In this document: positions 1 through 8,004 of the stretch, one piece after another
Position numbering within the stretch: the stretch's first letter is position 1
Layout of the letters: the number at the start of each line of letters is the position of its first letter
NCBI GenBank assembly: GCA_031275515.1
Contig: JAISOQ010000314.1
Coordinates: 1-11,357, forward strand
Direction of reading: 5' to 3'
Length of the DNA: 11,357 bases
Source of the DNA: Treponema sp.
GTDB lineage: Bacteria; Spirochaetota; Spirochaetia; Treponematales; Breznakiellaceae
Made by a program: the position numbers and the translations under genes
Notes under the pieces: model-generated
What the model saw: only the letters and a program-made list of their open reading frames with translations
Databases searched by the model: none
Told to the model about the DNA's origin: nothing

Positions 1-689
1 AGGGCCGCCGTATTCCGTACCACCCCGGCGACAAGGGGGCCCGCTTCGGTAACCCCTATGTGGAGGAGGACATCGTTCCGTGCGGCAAAAAGCCGGTTGG
101 CCCGTATCGTCTCCGCCACAGAAGAGGCTTTCATGGACACAAGGACATCCTCAAAGCCAAAGTCCCGGAAGACGGCGAGTTCCCGTTCAGCGGCGGTTAC
201 CAAGGCTTCCGCCCTGTCCAAGACACGGGTTTCCACCTGCCCCCTCAGATCCCCAGGGAGACTTCCGCCGTTTACCCCTATGCGCAGGGGAACGCCCTTG
301 GCGGCAGCCCGGGAGAGCACCTTTTCGACGCGCCCGCGTCCGCCTATGTTTCCGGGATTGATCCTGATTTTCGCAATGGGAAAATCCATACACCGGAGGG
401 CGATCCGGTAATCAAAATGAATGTCCGCCGAAAAAGGCATAGCAACCCGGGCAGCCAGGTTCCCCACAATTTCGGCGGCTTCCATGTCCGGCACGGCAAA
501 CCTGAGAAGGGCGCACCCCATATCTCCCAAACGGCGTATCCGTCCGCAGAGAGCTTCTCCCCGTTCATCTTCAAGATCTTCAAAGGAAAGACGATCCTTC
601 CACATGGTCTGAACAGCAACGGGATAATTGCCCCCAACATACAGAGAATTTACATGCTCAAATCCGCCGATTTTAATTACCTGGGACAT
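1..689 (-). CDS. ispG: IspG, 4-hydroxy-3-methylbut-2-enyl diphosphate synthase (5' part, runs off left edge)
   Basis: This is the N-terminal ~229 codons of IspG (GcpE), the cytosolic iron-sulfur enzyme that converts 2-C-methyl-D-erythritol 2,4-cyclodiphosphate to HMBPP in the MEP isoprenoid pathway. I translated the minus strand from ATG at 689 (MSQVIKIGGFEHV...). Hallmarks in order are GGNYPVAVQTM near residue 19, RFAVPDMEAAE near 75, the barrel motif ADIHFDYRIAL near 100, KIRINPGNIGG near 118, PLRIGVNGGSLP near 144, VLVSMKASSV near 185 and LHIGVTEAGP near 209. The family's usual QSMTNT stretch reads QTMWKDRLS here, a deviation worth noting. The Fe-S cysteines of the C-terminal domain lie outside the window. 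An in-frame TGA precedes the ORF and no Shine-Dalgarno sits at normal distance from the ATG. The gene lies 63 bp downstream of atpK on the same strand and may be co-transcribed. Confidence 0.93.
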   Translation of the reverse strand, partial: MSQVIKIGGFEHVNSLYVGGNYPVAVQTMWKDRLSFEDLEDERGEALCGRIRRLGDMGCALLRFAVPDMEAAEIVGNLAARVAMPFSADIHFDYRIALRCMDFPIAKIRINPGNIGGRGRVEKVLSRAAAKGVPLRIGVNGGSLPGDLRGQVETRVLDRAEALVTAAERELAVFRDFGFEDVLVSMKASSVAETIRANRLFAARNDVLLHIGVTEAGPLVAGVVRNTAA

Positions 690-702
690 ATAATGAGGGA
701 TG

Positions 703-740
703 AAGCGAAAGGAATCCCTCCGCAGGAATTCCTTTCGCTT
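703..740 (-). repeat. Perfect 13-bp inverted repeat between atpK and ispG
   Basis: AAGCGAAAGGAAT (703-715 on the plus strand) is exactly complementary to ATTCCTTTCGCTT (728-740); three more inner pairs are possible after a mismatch, leaving a tiny loop. On the minus strand the only purine-rich GGAGGG before ispG lies inside this structure. No T-run follows on either strand, so a classical intrinsic terminator is not supported. A processing or mRNA-stability hairpin, an attenuating structure, or a control element for ispG translation are alternatives. Confidence 0.7.
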
Positions 741-752
741 AGTTCAAGGGTA

Positions 753-1187
753 TTACAGACTGGTCATCGAGAGAACCATCGCAAAAAGAGCAACGGTTTC
801 GCAGATACCAACCACCGCGATGTACTGGGCAAAACCCTTACCGGTTTCTCCCTGGGCATCCGCCGAAGCGGCCCCCGCCTGCCCCTGGGCAATAGCCGAA
901 AAAGCCATTGCCAACCCGGAAGCGATGCCGAACCCGAGGTACAGCCATCCGTTGTCCGGATTCCCCGTGGCAGCGGCCTTCATCTGGCCCATCAAAATAA
1001 AGCCGTAGAAGGTCTGGGTCAGCGGAGCGCCCGCAAAGGTCAGCAGGGTCATCGGAGCCGGTTTATTGCTCAAATAGCATTTTTTCCACGCGCCGATAGC
1101 AGCCTGACCTGCAATACCAATACCGATTGCCGAACCGACCGCAGCAATACCCATTACAAGACCTGCACCTAATAGTCCTAAACTCAT
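753..1187 (-). CDS. atpK: V/A-type ATPase subunit K (rotor-ring proteolipid)
   Basis: A 144-aa, very hydrophobic protein with four predicted membrane helices arranged as two hairpins, as in the 16-kDa double-hairpin proteolipids (NtpK type); it forms the rotating membrane ring that carries the coupling ion. Helix 1 (about 5-30) is rich in Gly/Ala packing repeats. Helix 2 contains PLTQTFYGF (55-63), helix 3 ends in AIAQGQ (98-103), and helix 4 carries GICETVALF (127-135) with the carboxylate E130. T57, Q58, Q101 and E130 match the Na+ ligand positions T64, Q65, Q110 and E139 of E. hirae NtpK (family knowledge, aligned by eye), suggesting sodium coupling. The first hairpin has Q58 rather than an acid, so there is one carboxylate per protomer. 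The ATG is preceded by AGGAG at about 7 nt. It is the last gene of the ATPase operon, 30 bp after atpI. Confidence 0.96.
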   Translation of the reverse strand: MSLGLLGAGLVMGIAAVGSAIGIGIAGQAAIGAWKKCYLSNKPAPMTLLTFAGAPLTQTFYGFILMGQMKAAATGNPDNGWLYLGFGIASGLAMAFSAIAQGQAGAASADAQGETGKGFAQYIAVVGICETVALFAMVLSMTSL

Positions 1188-1204
1188 AACCGACTCCTAT
1201 TTAC

Positions 1205-1218
1205 ATGCACAAATGCAT
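1205..1218 (-). other. Small hairpin in the atpI-atpK gap
   Basis: ATGCA (1205-1209), a 4-nt loop, then TGCAT (1214-1218) form a short inverted repeat that begins at the atpI stop codon and precedes the atpK ribosome binding site. No T-run follows. It could modestly affect atpK translation or mRNA decay, which would make sense because K is needed in several copies per complex, but with 5-bp arms it may be chance. Confidence 0.3.
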
Positions 1219-3068
1219 CATTTTATATCCGTTTTTGCAAACGGCTTATATACAACGCCCGCCCAAGTAAGACCCAAATGACCTGAAAATTCCAGAGTAT
1301 TCAAGCGCACCGCATGAACAAGCACCGACAATACGTTGAGAATTAAATTTAACCCATGCCCGAACACCAAAAGGATGATCCCAAGGAAAATGAGAAAATT
1401 CCCCAAAAGCGGACCCGCCATAGCGTTCACCGTCGCAGAAATCGAGGCCCCCGCAAGTCCCACCGCCCAAAGCCTGATGTAGGACATAATATCGGAAAAC
1501 ACGTTGGTTATACCCAGAATCACCGATATGATGTTTTGCAGACTGTTCACGATGGATTTTACTATGCTCCCCTCGTAACCCGCAAACACGAAGCTCAAAG
1601 CAAACCCGCCGGCGATAAGGTAGAGGGACGCCGGGAGGAAAGGGATAGTCCGGAAACTGTTGCTCACTACCAAGGTCAGGACCACATTGTACATCCCTAT
1701 AAGCATGGCCAGGGAACCTAACTCCCCGAACCATTTGAGGGACTTGATGTTCCTGAATATGCCCTTAATATGAGCGATACTGAGCTGCAACAGGGCCAGG
1801 GAGAAACAGAAGATCTGCAAATTCTGATCCACGATGGCTTTTGCCCCGGCGGATTGGGCGGCAACGGCATTGGAGACCAACGGCAAAGACAGGGTCTGAA
1901 AAATGGCCGGGAGAACCGCCGCATCAATGCCGAACCAGGTACAGGTGAGCACACCCCAGGCGAAGTTTGAAAAGCCCAGAAGGAGGAGGAGCTTTAAGGC
2001 CTGGGGAACCCCTTTCTTGGAGGTTTTTAGGACGCCGATAATGCCGATAAGCAGAAGCAAAGCGCCATAACCCGCATCGCCGAAGATCATGCCGAAAAAG
2101 ATGACGAAGAAGAACAGGAACCATCCTGAAATGTCAACTTCGTAGTAACCCGGCACAACTTCCAGAAAGTCCGTCAAGGGATAGATAAGGCTCGCAAGCT
2201 TATTGTTTTTAAGCTTCGTGGGAACCGGATCCTCCGGGGTGGGATCGCCGGCGACAAAAGCCCAGCCGTTTTCCGCGGCGGCCCGTTTGAGCAGCCCCAG
2301 ATCGTCCTGGGGGATATACCCGGTAATCCAGGAAACCGTAAGTTCCGCCGGAGCGCCCTCCAAAAGATCCATCCCGGCCCGGGCGGTTTCAAACTCTATG
2401 TCGGAAGCCAGAGTTTTAAGATGCCGGCTTATCGCTTCCCCCTGAGGGGCAAGGCCCTTAAATTCGGTCTCAATTTCCGCCAGCCTGGACTGAATGTTCC
2501 CGGCGGCTTCCGCCAGCTCCGAAAGGGATTTTTCAGGCAGAACCCAAGGGGCCGTCTCCCCCGGAAGGGGCTCCAGGGCCACGCAGTAAACTGCGGTCTT
2601 GTCTTTACCCAACAGGATGAGCCTCTCGTCGCCGCCCAAGGCTTCATAGGCCTTATGGGAAAGCTCGTAGGGGATAAGGGTCACCCCCTTTCCCGCCAGT
2701 TCCGCCAAAAGCCGGGGGTTAAAATCCCCCCATTTTTCGATACGGCTCCGCTCTCTGGTATTCCAGGACAGCTGTTCAAGAAGCGACTTTTTCTCCTCGC
2801 CCAGGGACAACACCTTCTCCACAAGTTCCCGGGAGTCCGGGGTTTTATGTTTGGAAGAATCGGAACCTTTTTCCTTGACCACATAGGATTGCAGGATGCC
2901 CAGGGCAGTTTCAGAGCGGGACTTCTGATCCAGCAAGCTCGAAAGCGCCGCCGAAGACACATTCCGTTTTTCCAGATGAACCACCCCAAGTTCCCGGAGA
3001 CCTTCCAAAGAAGCCTCCCGGCTCTTATTCAGCACCACCAGGGATATTTTCTTCATGGGTACGATCAC
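1218..3068 (-). CDS. atpI: V/A-type ATPase subunit I (membrane stator, ion half-channels)
   Basis: A 616-aa protein equivalent to eukaryotic subunit a and bacterial NtpI. Residues 1 to ~300 are the soluble arm with coiled-coil segments (about 75-110 and 180-225) that contacts the peripheral stalks. Residues ~314 to 600 hold the membrane domain with about eight helices, including WFLFFFVIFFGMIFGD (316-331). The conserved channel helix reads SDIMSYIRLWAVGLAGASIS; R532 is the expected essential arginine facing the ring carboxylate, and R588 in HAVRLNTLEF is the probable second arginine of the last helix. The start is GTG at 3068, which overlaps the atpD stop as GTGA and has AGGGAG about 8 nt upstream; an internal ATG at 3056 has no comparable site. 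The family's usual length is about 600-660 aa, so the gene is complete. The overlap implies translational coupling to atpD. Confidence 0.96.
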   Translation of the reverse strand: MIVPMKKISLVVLNKSREASLEGLRELGVVHLEKRNVSSAALSSLLDQKSRSETALGILQSYVVKEKGSDSSKHKTPDSRELVEKVLSLGEEKKSLLEQLSWNTRERSRIEKWGDFNPRLLAELAGKGVTLIPYELSHKAYEALGGDERLILLGKDKTAVYCVALEPLPGETAPWVLPEKSLSELAEAAGNIQSRLAEIETEFKGLAPQGEAISRHLKTLASDIEFETARAGMDLLEGAPAELTVSWITGYIPQDDLGLLKRAAAENGWAFVAGDPTPEDPVPTKLKNNKLASLIYPLTDFLEVVPGYYEVDISGWFLFFFVIFFGMIFGDAGYGALLLLIGIIGVLKTSKKGVPQALKLLLLLGFSNFAWGVLTCTWFGIDAAVLPAIFQTLSLPLVSNAVAAQSAGAKAIVDQNLQIFCFSLALLQLSIAHIKGIFRNIKSLKWFGELGSLAMLIGMYNVVLTLVVSNSFRTIPFLPASLYLIAGGFALSFVFAGYEGSIVKSIVNSLQNIISVILGITNVFSDIMSYIRLWAVGLAGASISATVNAMAGPLLGNFLIFLGIILLVFGHGLNLILNVLSVLVHAVRLNTLEFSGHLGLTWAGVVYKPFAKTDIK

Positions 3069-3697
3069 GATATGGCTCCCTTGGAGACGGCAATCCCTTG
3101 AGCCGCCCGGGCAAGGCCGCGTTTGGCGATTTTTCCCCGGACCACCGCAGAGGTCTGCTGATCTCCCAAATAGACCTGTATCTTCTTGATGTTGCCCCTG
3201 GTCTCGGGGATCTTGATCTTTTCAAAGAGGTTGACCCGCTGGGTAGTAACCCGTAATTCATGATCCAGCCTCCGCCGCTGTTCCTCCAGGGTCTCTATTT
3301 CCAGGTCCAGGAGCAGCACCTGTTTCATCCGGTCCACCGCCACATCAAGCCACAGGGGGGTACGGATAAGATCGTAGGTTTCCACCACAAATTCCGCCCC
3401 TTCAAAAAGGGGAATAACTACGCCGGCGATGTTCCCCACAGAGGTCTTCACACTGGTTATTTTGAGGAGGTCAGGGGTAAAGACGCCGGTTTCGCCGAAG
3501 ACGGCGATCCACGTCTGAAATGCCTGATTAAGCCGGTTTCGTTCATCTTCCCGCTCCCTGACTTTAAGTTCCGTAGTCCTGATTTCCGCCTGGAGCTGCT
3601 GCTTTTTCAACATCAGGGTAGGAAGATACCGCCGGAACATCTTGAGGGAGTCTTTCTGTTTCTTGAGCTCGTTCTTGGTGAGCTTTATCTTTGCCAT
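3065..3697 (-). CDS. atpD: V/A-type ATPase subunit D (central rotor shaft)
   Basis: A 210-aa protein of the size and pattern of the NtpD/AtpD family: long N-terminal (LTKNELKKQKDSLKMFRRYLPTL, near 6-28, followed by KKQQLQAEI) and C-terminal (about 125-180) charged helices that form the antiparallel coiled coil turning inside the A3B3 head, with a more globular middle. It is functionally analogous to F-type gamma. The N-terminal LxxNE...L/K pattern and the family-typical LKKKQ-like heptads are visible. The start ATG follows a GAGGGG Shine-Dalgarno and lies 9 bp after atpB. Its TGA overlaps the GTG start of atpI. In other V/A-ATPases D works with a small subunit F, for which no gene is seen in this window. 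Confidence 0.94.
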   Translation of the reverse strand: MAKIKLTKNELKKQKDSLKMFRRYLPTLMLKKQQLQAEIRTTELKVREREDERNRLNQAFQTWIAVFGETGVFTPDLLKITSVKTSVGNIAGVVIPLFEGAEFVVETYDLIRTPLWLDVAVDRMKQVLLLDLEIETLEEQRRRLDHELRVTTQRVNLFEKIKIPETRGNIKKIQVYLGDQQTSAVVRGKIAKRGLARAAQGIAVSKGAIS

Positions 3698-3706
3698 TAC
3701 CCCTCA

Positions 3707-5002
3707 CTACTTCTTGGGCCAAAACTTCTCGATGAGTTCTGTCCGCAGTCCCGTTTCTTCAGGGCTGAAACAGTCCGCAAGGATTTCCCAACCCAGGTCC
3801 AGCGCCCGTTCCAGGGGGATGTTGACCGAAAGGTCCATCATCTCTTTCTCGAATTTATCCCCGTATTTGAGGAGCTTGTCGTCCCAGGATGTCATGATAA
3901 AGCCCATAGCTTTCTTTTCCAGAGTATCTTTGAAGGCGGAATAGAGCTTGATCATGCCGTCCATCAGGGCCCGGTGATCCGACCTGGTCTTACCGTTTAC
4001 CTGTTGTTTTAACCGGGACAGGGACCCAAAAGGCTCGATCCGTCCGTTCTTGAGGTAATACTGGCCTTCGGTGATATACCCCGTGTTGTCCGGTACCGGG
4101 TGGGTCACGTCATCGCCGGGCATGGTAGTTACTCCCAGGATGGTAATAGACCCGGCGGTCTCGAAGTCAACGGCCTTTTCGTAGCGGGAGGCAAGCTGGC
4201 TGTAAAGGTCTCCGGGATAACCCCGGTTACTGGGAACCTGTTCCTGGATGATCGAGATTTCCTTCATGGCGTCGGCAAAGTTGGTCATGTCCGTAAGGAG
4301 GACCAGCACGTCCTTGCCTTGAAGGGCGAATTGCTCCGCCACGGCCAGGGACATATCGGGGATCATCAGACATTCCACCGTAGGATCGCTGGCGGTATGG
4401 ACGAACATTACCGTCCGGGGAAGGGCGCCCCCTTCTTCCAGGGTATCCTTAAAGAAAAGGTAATCGTCGTATTTGAGGCCCATACCCCCCAGGACGATGA
4501 CATCAACTTCGGCCTGCATAGCGATGCGGGCCAAAAGATCGTTGTAGGGTTCCCCGGAGACCGAAAAAATCGGAAGCTTCTGGGAGACCACCAGGGTATT
4601 AAAGAGGTCGATCATGGGGATGCCGGTACGTATCATCTTCCGGGGGATGATGCGCTGGGAGGGGTTAACCGAGGGACCCCCGATGGGGATGAGGTTCTCG
4701 TGGAGGGCCGGCCCTTTGTCCCGGGGCGCGCCGGAACCGGAGAAGACCCGTCCCATGAGGTTTTCCGAAAAGGAGACCTGCATCTCCCGGCCCAGGAAAC
4801 GGACCGTGTCGCCGGTAGAAATGCCCCGGCCCCCGGCGAATACCTGGAGGGAAACCAGGTCATTTTCCAGACGGTTCACCTCCGCCAGGGAGACGCCGAA
4901 TACGGTATCCACTTCCGCAAGGTCCCCATAGCGGACCCCATCGGCCCGCACGGTGATAACGCTTCCGGTAATGGATTCAATCTTGCTGTATACCTTCTTC
5001 AT
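3707..5002 (-). CDS. atpB: V/A-type ATPase subunit B (non-catalytic nucleotide-binding subunit)
   Basis: A 431-aa protein (family about 430-470) that alternates with subunit A in the hexameric head. It has an N-terminal beta-barrel domain (about 1-75: ESITGSVITVRADGVRYGDL), then the RecA-like core (RTGIPMIDLFNTLVVSQKLPIF, 125-146). The P-loop position reads FSVSGEPYND (146-155) and lacks the Walker lysine, as expected for the B subunit. VLLTDMTNFADAMKEIS (233-249), with NRGYPGDLYSQLASRYEKA soon after, is the strongly conserved Walker-B/DELSEED-like region of the family. PFGSLSRL (324-331) carries R330, the probable arginine finger contributed to the catalytic site on A. The gene lies 15 bp after atpA and 9 bp before atpD. 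No defects are visible. Confidence 0.97.
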   Translation of the reverse strand: MKKVYSKIESITGSVITVRADGVRYGDLAEVDTVFGVSLAEVNRLENDLVSLQVFAGGRGISTGDTVRFLGREMQVSFSENLMGRVFSGSGAPRDKGPALHENLIPIGGPSVNPSQRIIPRKMIRTGIPMIDLFNTLVVSQKLPIFSVSGEPYNDLLARIAMQAEVDVIVLGGMGLKYDDYLFFKDTLEEGGALPRTVMFVHTASDPTVECLMIPDMSLAVAEQFALQGKDVLVLLTDMTNFADAMKEISIIQEQVPSNRGYPGDLYSQLASRYEKAVDFETAGSITILGVTTMPGDDVTHPVPDNTGYITEGQYYLKNGRIEPFGSLSRLKQQVNGKTRSDHRALMDGMIKLYSAFKDTLEKKAMGFIMTSWDDKLLKYGDKFEKEMMDLSVNIPLERALDLGWEILADCFSPEETGLRTELIEKFWPKK

Positions 5003-5017
5003 GTTTTCCTATTCCCC

Positions 5018-6778
5018 TTAAGCCAAGTATTTTTCCGCCGACGCCTCTATGCCGCCGGAACGTTCGGCCACCGTGGATTCGATTTCCTTTTCCAGGGAAA
5101 GGAACCGTTCGCTCTGCCATTCCGAACCATTGTAGTCCAGGAAACGCTGCCTGAGGCGGTTAAACCAGGACCGGGCCTCGTTTTTATCCGCAAAGGAAAG
5201 CTTTGACGCCAAAATCCTGAGAAGCCGGGTAAAAATATGCTTCTGCCGCTCCGGACTTACCGCGGAGTCTACCGCGTCAAAGGAGTTCTGCTGGAAGTAC
5301 ACGGCATCCAAAAGGTCGCCTTTAAGGTAAACCACATAGTCGTCTATACTCGTGCCTTCCTCGCCGACTACCTTCATCATCTGCTCTACCTCGCTACCCC
5401 TGGCCATAAAGCTATGGGCATAGGAGACTTTATCTCCCGGCAGGATGCCCTTGTACTTGGACCAGGAATCCAAGGGATGTATGGCCGGATACTTGCGGGC
5501 GTCCGAGCGTTCCCGGGAAAGACCGTGGAAGGCCCCAACCACCTTGAGGGTCGCCTGGGTTACAGGCTCTTCAAAGTTACCTCCCGCAGGACTGACGGTT
5601 CCGCCTATGGTAACCGAACCCATTGAGCCGTCTTTGAGCCGTACCAGCCCCGCCCGTTCGTAGAAACTGGCGATAGTGGATTCCAGGTACGCGGGAAAGG
5701 CTTCCTCTCCGGGGATTTCCTCAAGACGGCCAGACATTTCCCGCATAGCCTGGGCCCAACGGCTTGTGGAGTCCGCCAGGAGAAGGACGTTAAGACCCAT
5801 CTGACGGTAGTATTCCGCCAGGGTCACCGCAGTGTATACCGAGGCTTCCCGGGCCGCCACAGGCATGGAGGAGGTGTTACAGATGATCACCGTCCGTTCC
5901 ATAAGGGAGCGCCCGGTTTTGGGATCCAGGAGTTCAGGGAACTCTTTGAGGGTTTCCACCACTTCGCCGGCCCGTTCCCCGCAGGCGGCAAGAATCACGA
6001 TGTCCACATCCGCATGGCGGCTGGTGATCTGCTGCAAAACCGTCTTTCCTGCACCGAAAGGACCGGGGATACAGTAGGTCCCCCCCCGGGCCACGGGGAA
6101 GAAGGTGTCGATAAGCCTGACCCGGGTGACCATGGGTTCCTCAGGCTTGAGCCGCTCCTCATAACAATCCACAGGCCGCTTGACGGGCCAACGGAAGGAC
6201 ATAGTCACTGGAAAGACATTGCCCTTTTCATCCGTAAGTTCCGCAATGGTTTCCCGGATCGAGTAGGACCCCGCCTCTTTTATCGAGGTTACGGTATAGG
6301 AGCCGTACATCCCAAAAGGCACCATGATACGGTGGGTAAAGGCCCCTTCGGGCACGGTCCCCAGGGTATCCGCCCGCTCCACTTTGTCCCCTGCTTTTAC
6401 CGCCGGGGTAAACTCCCATATTTTATCCACCGGCAGGGGATCCAGGTAGACGCCCCGTTCCAGGAAATATCCCGCAGCCTCGGCGAGCTTGGGAAGGGGA
6501 TTCTGGAGACCGTCGAAGACCTGCCCAAGAAGGCCGGGACCGACTTCTACCGCCAGCATGTCCCCGGTGTATTCCACCTCGTCCCCGATAGCGATTCCCT
6601 TGGTAATCTCAAATACCTGGAGTTGGGAAACATCGCCCCGGATTCGGATAACCTCGCTTTTGAGCTGCTTTCCGCCGGCTTTGACATAACCCACTTCGTT
6701 CATGGAGACCGCGCCTTGAAAACGCACGCTCACCATATTGCCGTTTACGGCAACTACTGTTCCTTTTGTTCCGGTCAT
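5018..6778 (-). CDS. atpA: V/A-type ATPase subunit A (catalytic)
   Basis: A 586-aa catalytic subunit, normal for V/A-ATPases and longer than F-type beta because of the V-type 'non-homologous' insert (about 110-200). Walker A is GPFGAGKT at 239-246 with K245; the catalytic glutamate lies in AACGERAGEV (E268, R269). DSTSRWAQAMREMSGRLEEIPGEE (337-360; written in part as DSTSRWAEA-type in the family) is the Walker-B/beta-hairpin signature, followed by SVTIGGTVSPAGGNFEEPVT (388-407). The C-terminal helical domain starts near 450. It hydrolyses or makes ATP at the A/B interface. The ATG at 6778 overlaps the stop of the upstream DUF2764-like gene as ATGA, so its translation is probably coupled to that protein. 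Confidence 0.98.
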   Translation of the reverse strand: MTGTKGTVVAVNGNMVSVRFQGAVSMNEVGYVKAGGKQLKSEVIRIRGDVSQLQVFEITKGIAIGDEVEYTGDMLAVEVGPGLLGQVFDGLQNPLPKLAEAAGYFLERGVYLDPLPVDKIWEFTPAVKAGDKVERADTLGTVPEGAFTHRIMVPFGMYGSYTVTSIKEAGSYSIRETIAELTDEKGNVFPVTMSFRWPVKRPVDCYEERLKPEEPMVTRVRLIDTFFPVARGGTYCIPGPFGAGKTVLQQITSRHADVDIVILAACGERAGEVVETLKEFPELLDPKTGRSLMERTVIICNTSSMPVAAREASVYTAVTLAEYYRQMGLNVLLLADSTSRWAQAMREMSGRLEEIPGEEAFPAYLESTIASFYERAGLVRLKDGSMGSVTIGGTVSPAGGNFEEPVTQATLKVVGAFHGLSRERSDARKYPAIHPLDSWSKYKGILPGDKVSYAHSFMARGSEVEQMMKVVGEEGTSIDDYVVYLKGDLLDAVYFQQNSFDAVDSAVSPERQKHIFTRLLRILASKLSFADKNEARSWFNRLRQRFLDYNGSEWQSERFLSLEKEIESTVAERSGGIEASAEKYLA

Positions 6779-7365
6779 TTCGGTACTCCCGATTCAACGC
6801 GCTTTGAGGCATGTTCCGGCTGTTCCTTGATGGACGCGTAAAGCCCCTTGTATTCCGCAAAGCCTTCTTCGGCCTTGAACAAGGCCCGCCGCTCCAAAAG
6901 CCGCAGTTTGAGAAGATAGGCAAATAACGTGTTATTGCTGAAATAATCAATGCCCTGGAAAAGCTCTATGGCGTCCCACCGGGCCTTGTCCAGAAATATT
7001 TCCGCCTCCAGGGGGGAATCCATGGCCGCCGCAGCCTTGGCCGCCGCCACGGCGCCCGCAGGATAATCCGGCGGATCAACCGCCGCGCCGCCTTCCCGTT
7101 TAAGGCGCTGAGCCCGGTACCGGGCCAGATTGAGCCTGAGGGAACGCTCCCAATTCCGCCAGTTGTTGATAAAAGCGGAAGAACAGGATTTTGACGGCTC
7201 CCCGCCGGAAGGCGCATCCGGGTCCAGAGAGCAGAAGTCCAGAAGCGCCAGATCAGCGCCCTTCACGGTGCTCCGGCAGAGGTCCCGAAAAGCCCGGGAA
7301 CTCATAGGAGCGCTCTGTCCGTAGATGAGGGCAGGAAGCTGGGCGGCTAGATAATAATACCCCAC
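6775..7365 (-). CDS. DUF2764-family protein embedded in the V-ATPase operon
   Basis: A 196-aa protein that I recognise by its N-terminal YYYLAAQLPALIYG (3-16) as the DUF2764 type found between atpE and atpA in spirochaete and some Bacteroidetes operons (from memory, not searched). Other visible features are an amphipathic NWRNWERSLRLNLARYRAQR stretch (68-87) and a C-terminal DYFSNNTLFAYLLKLRLLERR (140-160), whose 'LLKLxLLE' pattern recalls helices of V-ATPase subunit C/d. There is no signal peptide or membrane segment. The start is GTG at 7365, 4 nt after the atpE stop, with an AGGA just upstream; its TGA overlaps the atpA ATG. Since no atpC is present, a role as a shortened subunit C-like linker between ring and shaft is a reasonable but unproven inference; an assembly factor is the alternative. 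Confidence 0.82.
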   Translation of the reverse strand: MGYYYLAAQLPALIYGQSAPMSSRAFRDLCRSTVKGADLALLDFCSLDPDAPSGGEPSKSCSSAFINNWRNWERSLRLNLARYRAQRLKREGGAAVDPPDYPAGAVAAAKAAAAMDSPLEAEIFLDKARWDAIELFQGIDYFSNNTLFAYLLKLRLLERRALFKAEEGFAEYKGLYASIKEQPEHASKRVESGVPK

Positions 7366-7369
7366 GTTC

Positions 7370-7981
7370 CTATAGTCCTTTTGCCGCGTCTTTCAGGGTT
7401 TCCGCCAGCCTGGGGTTGAGGTAAGCCGACAGAAGTTCCGCCACGGATTCGGCGGAAAAATCATAGTACGCGGAACCGTCTTTGCTGGCGATACGGAAAC
7501 CAGCGTCCAGGTTCCGGTCGAATTTGAGTTCCAACCCCTTCTTCAACTCCGCAGCAAGTTTGTCGGTAAAATAAGCGGCAAGACTATTAAGCTGGGCTTC
7601 GCTCAGGATAAGGTCCAATGCGTCCGTCCCCGCAGCCCAGCCTTTAAGAATATCGGGCAGCAGGGATTTGAGCGCATCGTCGCCCAAAGAAGAAGCGGTT
7701 TCCCGGACAATGATCCGGTCCAGGATAGCCTGAATCTCTGTTTTAAAGGCCAGCACCACATTCCGGGAAGCCTGGCCTACCGCCGCGATTCCCGCCTTTT
7801 CGGTCCGCTCCGCATCGGCTTTGGCCCTGGCAATGATCTCCTCCGCCTCTTTCCGGGCAGCGGCGACTATCCGTTTCGCCTCATCTTCCGCCTGAGTTTT
7901 AAGACGGGATGCATCTTCCGCAGCGGAGTCAATACCCTCCCGCTTGATTTTATCGATGAGTTCCTGTAACTGGATTTCCAT
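7370..7981 (-). CDS. atpE: V/A-type ATPase subunit E (peripheral stalk)
   Basis: A 203-aa protein starting MEIQLQELIDKIKREG. The N-terminal half (about 5-75) is a long Ala/Glu/Lys-rich helix (AEDEAKRIVAAARKEAEEII), typical of the stalk coiled coil of NtpE; the C-terminal half (about 100-200) is the globular domain that binds the top of subunit B. I prefer ATG at 7981, which has GAGG about 5 nt upstream; a TTG at 7996 in the same frame would add five residues but has no better binding site. It normally pairs with a second stalk helix (subunit G/H), which is not encoded here. The gene lies 23 bp after the 119-aa ORF and 4 bp before the DUF2764-like gene. Confidence 0.92.
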   Translation of the reverse strand: MEIQLQELIDKIKREGIDSAAEDASRLKTQAEDEAKRIVAAARKEAEEIIARAKADAERTEKAGIAAVGQASRNVVLAFKTEIQAILDRIIVRETASSLGDDALKSLLPDILKGWAAGTDALDLILSEAQLNSLAAYFTDKLAAELKKGLELKFDRNLDAGFRIASKDGSAYYDFSAESVAELLSAYLNPRLAETLKDAAKGL

Positions 7982-8004
7982 AAGCTCCTCTTTCAAACAA
8001 AACT

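Noticed and set aside
703..740. Intrinsic terminator of the ATPase operon
   Set aside because: The stem is strong but no T-run follows on the minus strand, and ispG starts 14 nt beyond it.
60..1172. Long plus-strand reading frame of 370 codons
   Set aside because: It lies antisense to ispG and atpK, whose products are unmistakable, and its translation is low-complexity and unlike any protein family.
3054..3056. ATG as the start of atpI
   Set aside because: GTG at 3068 overlaps the atpD stop and has AGGGAG at good distance, while this ATG has no ribosome site.
4100..5206. Long plus-strand reading frame of 368 codons
   Set aside because: Antisense shadow of atpB and atpA; the Gly/His-rich translation reflects the complementary codons of those genes.
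7994..7996. TTG as the start of atpE
   Set aside because: It would place the GAGGAG ribosome site inside the gene; ATG at 7981 follows that site at a workable distance.
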